Made by a program: the position numbers and the translations under genes. A DNA stretch of 6,592 nt from contig JAUWZT010000195.1 in NCBI GenBank assembly GCA_030615145.1, forward strand, positions 1-6,592, written 5' to 3'. Every line of letters begins with the position of its first letter. The stretch's first letter is position 1. Shown piece after piece: positions 5,797 through 6,592 of this stretch. The notes beneath the pieces were generated by a model that saw only the letters and a list, made by a program, of their open reading frames with translations, was not told where the DNA came from and did no database searches. The stretch is from Promethearchaeota archaeon (GTDB lineage: Archaea > Asgardarchaeota > Lokiarchaeia > Sigyniarchaeales > SOKP01).

Positions 5797-6345
5797 ATGG
5801 TTAAAGTCTCAGATTTAAAAGTTGGACAAGTATTGAAAAATGAATTTGAGGGAATTTCAAGAGAAATATTAAAACAATATGCTAAAGCATCGGGAGATAC
5901 TAACCCTATTCATACAAATGATGTTATAGCAGAAAGAGCAGGACTTAAGGGGGTTATTGCCCATGGATTACTTAGTTTTGGTTTTATTTCAAAATTATTT
6001 GAAGATTTTCTTGAACACGGGAAATTCGGAAAGATCATCGATATAGCAGTACAAATGCGTGGTATGGTAAGATGTGGAGATATTCTAATTACTGAAACAA
6101 TTGTTAATAAGATAGTAGGGAAAAGAGTTAATTTTGAAGTAAAACAGACAACAATAACGAGTGTTGATATAAAAGATAAAGAAGGAAATATAGTAAAACA
6201 ATTCGAAGCAGGTGAGAGAGGTTATATTACTGAAAAAGACATACAAAGGGGACTGATTAAAACAAAGGAAGTTCCAGAAGGGATTCTTACATATCGGGAA
6301 AGAATTGCTACTCCCGGATCTGCAATAATTGAACTGTTTGAGTGA
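5797..6345 (+). CDS. MaoC-like (R)-specific enoyl-CoA hydratase, catalytic subunit
   Basis: The product is 182 residues from the ATG at 5797, chosen because of the GGAGGG site just upstream. The hydratase-2 motif is intact: YAKASGDTNPIHTNDVIAE (28-46), with the expected catalytic Asp34 and His39, followed by AGLKGVIAHGLLSFGF (48-63), where the conserved HGLL helix begins. The segment QMRGMVRCGDILITE (86-100) matches the substrate-side strand and GD turn of the family. Such enzymes add water to trans-2-enoyl-CoA to give (R)-3-hydroxyacyl-CoA, or the reverse, in the cytoplasm. The hot-dog domain ends near residue 142. About 40 further residues (ITEKDIQRGLIKTKEVPEG and beyond) form a C-terminal extension that stand-alone PhaJ-type hydratases lack. 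The gene lies one base after the N-terminal-type subunit, so translation is probably coupled and the two likely form a heterodimer. The substrate is not evident. A T-rich stretch 36 bases after the stop may end the transcript. Confidence 0.88.
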   Translation: MVKVSDLKVGQVLKNEFEGISREILKQYAKASGDTNPIHTNDVIAERAGLKGVIAHGLLSFGFISKLFEDFLEHGKFGKIIDIAVQMRGMVRCGDILITETIVNKIVGKRVNFEVKQTTITSVDIKDKEGNIVKQFEAGERGYITEKDIQRGLIKTKEVPEGILTYRERIATPGSAIIELFE

Positions 6346-6374
6346 AAACTCGTCTAATAGTACCAACTCATTTT

Positions 6375-6400
6375 AACTAATTTTTTTGTTTCTCTTCTCA
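6375..6400 (+). terminator. T-rich transcription end after the MaoC pair
   Basis: AACTAATTTTTTT (6375-6387) continues into a pyrimidine-rich GTTTCTCTTCTC, 30-55 bases after the stop at 6345, with no strong hairpin in front. Archaeal termination uses T-runs of this kind without a required stem-loop. The AACTAATTTTT core also occurs after the Nog1 stop. Confidence 0.5.
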
Positions 6401-6475
6401 TTAATTTTAAAAAACCTAATTTTCTTGTTTTAATTGAAAAACATTTTTAAAGATTAACATCAAAAGAATAATTGG

Positions 6476-6483
6476 TTTAATAA
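6476..6483 (+). promoter_or_regulatory. Possible TATA-like box for the 3' partial gene
   Basis: TTTAATAA starts 31 bases before the proposed TTG start at 6507, the same distance as for the VOC gene. The surroundings (6401-6506) are AT-rich and hold nothing else I can recognise. Confidence 0.3.
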
Positions 6484-6506
6484 TAGAATTATAAACTTGT
6501 AGGCTC

Positions 6507-6592
6507 TTGACTATTCTGACTTTAGATATAAAAAAGGTTGAAGATCTAATTTTAAGTGGTAGCTATAAAAAAGCAGCTGATGAGTTATTTGA
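6507..6592 (+). CDS. Start of a possible helical-repeat (TPR-like) protein, cut by window edge
   Basis: A frame stays open from 6495, after a TAA at 6492-6494, to the window end. No ATG is available, and TTG at 6507 is the best start. It gives 28 residues, including DIKKVEDLILSGSYKKAADE (7-26). The G-x-Y-x-x-A pattern after an acidic/hydrophobic helix is how a TPR-like hairpin begins, and it resembles the four units of the protein at 260-1621. No Shine-Dalgarno is present; a TATA-like box lies 31 bases upstream. With so few residues the family is uncertain, and the true start could be another non-ATG codon nearby such as CTG at 6516. Confidence 0.5.
   Translation, partial: MTILTLDIKKVEDLILSGSYKKAADELF

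Noticed and set aside
6340..6351. GAGT-GAAA-ACTC hairpin over the stop codon of the second MaoC gene
   Set aside because: A 4-base stem with a tetraloop is too short to count as a terminator in AT-rich DNA, and the T-run is 30 bases further on.
6085..6366. Minus-strand open frame of 93 codons over the second MaoC gene
   Set aside because: It is antisense to a clear hydratase, has a Phe/Tyr/Cys-rich composition typical of a shadow frame in AT-rich DNA, and has no promoter or start context.

Overview
The window most likely comes from an archaeon, possibly an Asgard (Lokiarchaeia-like) lineage. The DNA is AT-rich. It encodes an archaeal-type Nog1 GTPase, an aspartate-semialdehyde dehydrogenase that looks archaeal by its N-terminus, and two adjacent methanofuran-biosynthesis genes (mfnF, mfnE). 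Several genes have a TATA-like T-rich box 22-35 bases ahead of the start codon with almost no leader, as in archaeal leaderless transcription. The Asgard assignment is an inference from gene content and from the style of the helical-repeat protein; there is no rRNA or marker phylogeny here to prove it.

Layout: bases 1-146 hold the start of asd on the minus strand. It diverges across a 113-base intergenic region from everything else, which is all on the plus strand. First comes a 453-residue charged protein with four TPR/MIT-like helical-hairpin units separated by coiled coil (260-1621), then a Nog1-family GTPase (1675-2715), a single-domain vicinal-oxygen-chelate (VOC) protein of the glyoxalase/methylmalonyl-CoA epimerase type (2835-3305), the mfnF-mfnE pair (3382-5204), a two-gene MaoC/hot-dog dehydratase (5295-6345), and the start of another possible helical-repeat gene running off the right edge (6507-6592).

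How the genes work together: mfnF and mfnE act in consecutive late steps of methanofuran assembly, so the organism probably carries C1 units on formylmethanofuran, as in the archaeal tetrahydromethanopterin-linked Wood-Ljungdahl pathway. The two MaoC genes are one base apart and share the only strong Shine-Dalgarno site in the window, so they probably make the two halves of one heteromeric hydratase. The VOC protein could belong to acyl-CoA metabolism, but nothing in the sequence ties it to the MaoC pair. Asd (amino acid synthesis) and Nog1 (ribosome assembly) are housekeeping genes.

I see no mobile element, CRISPR array, tRNA, rRNA or defence system, and no clear candidate for a wholly new system. 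The least explained element is the helical-repeat protein at 260-1621. Also worth a look are a conserved motif after several stop codons, the VOC metal-site variant and the split dehydratase.
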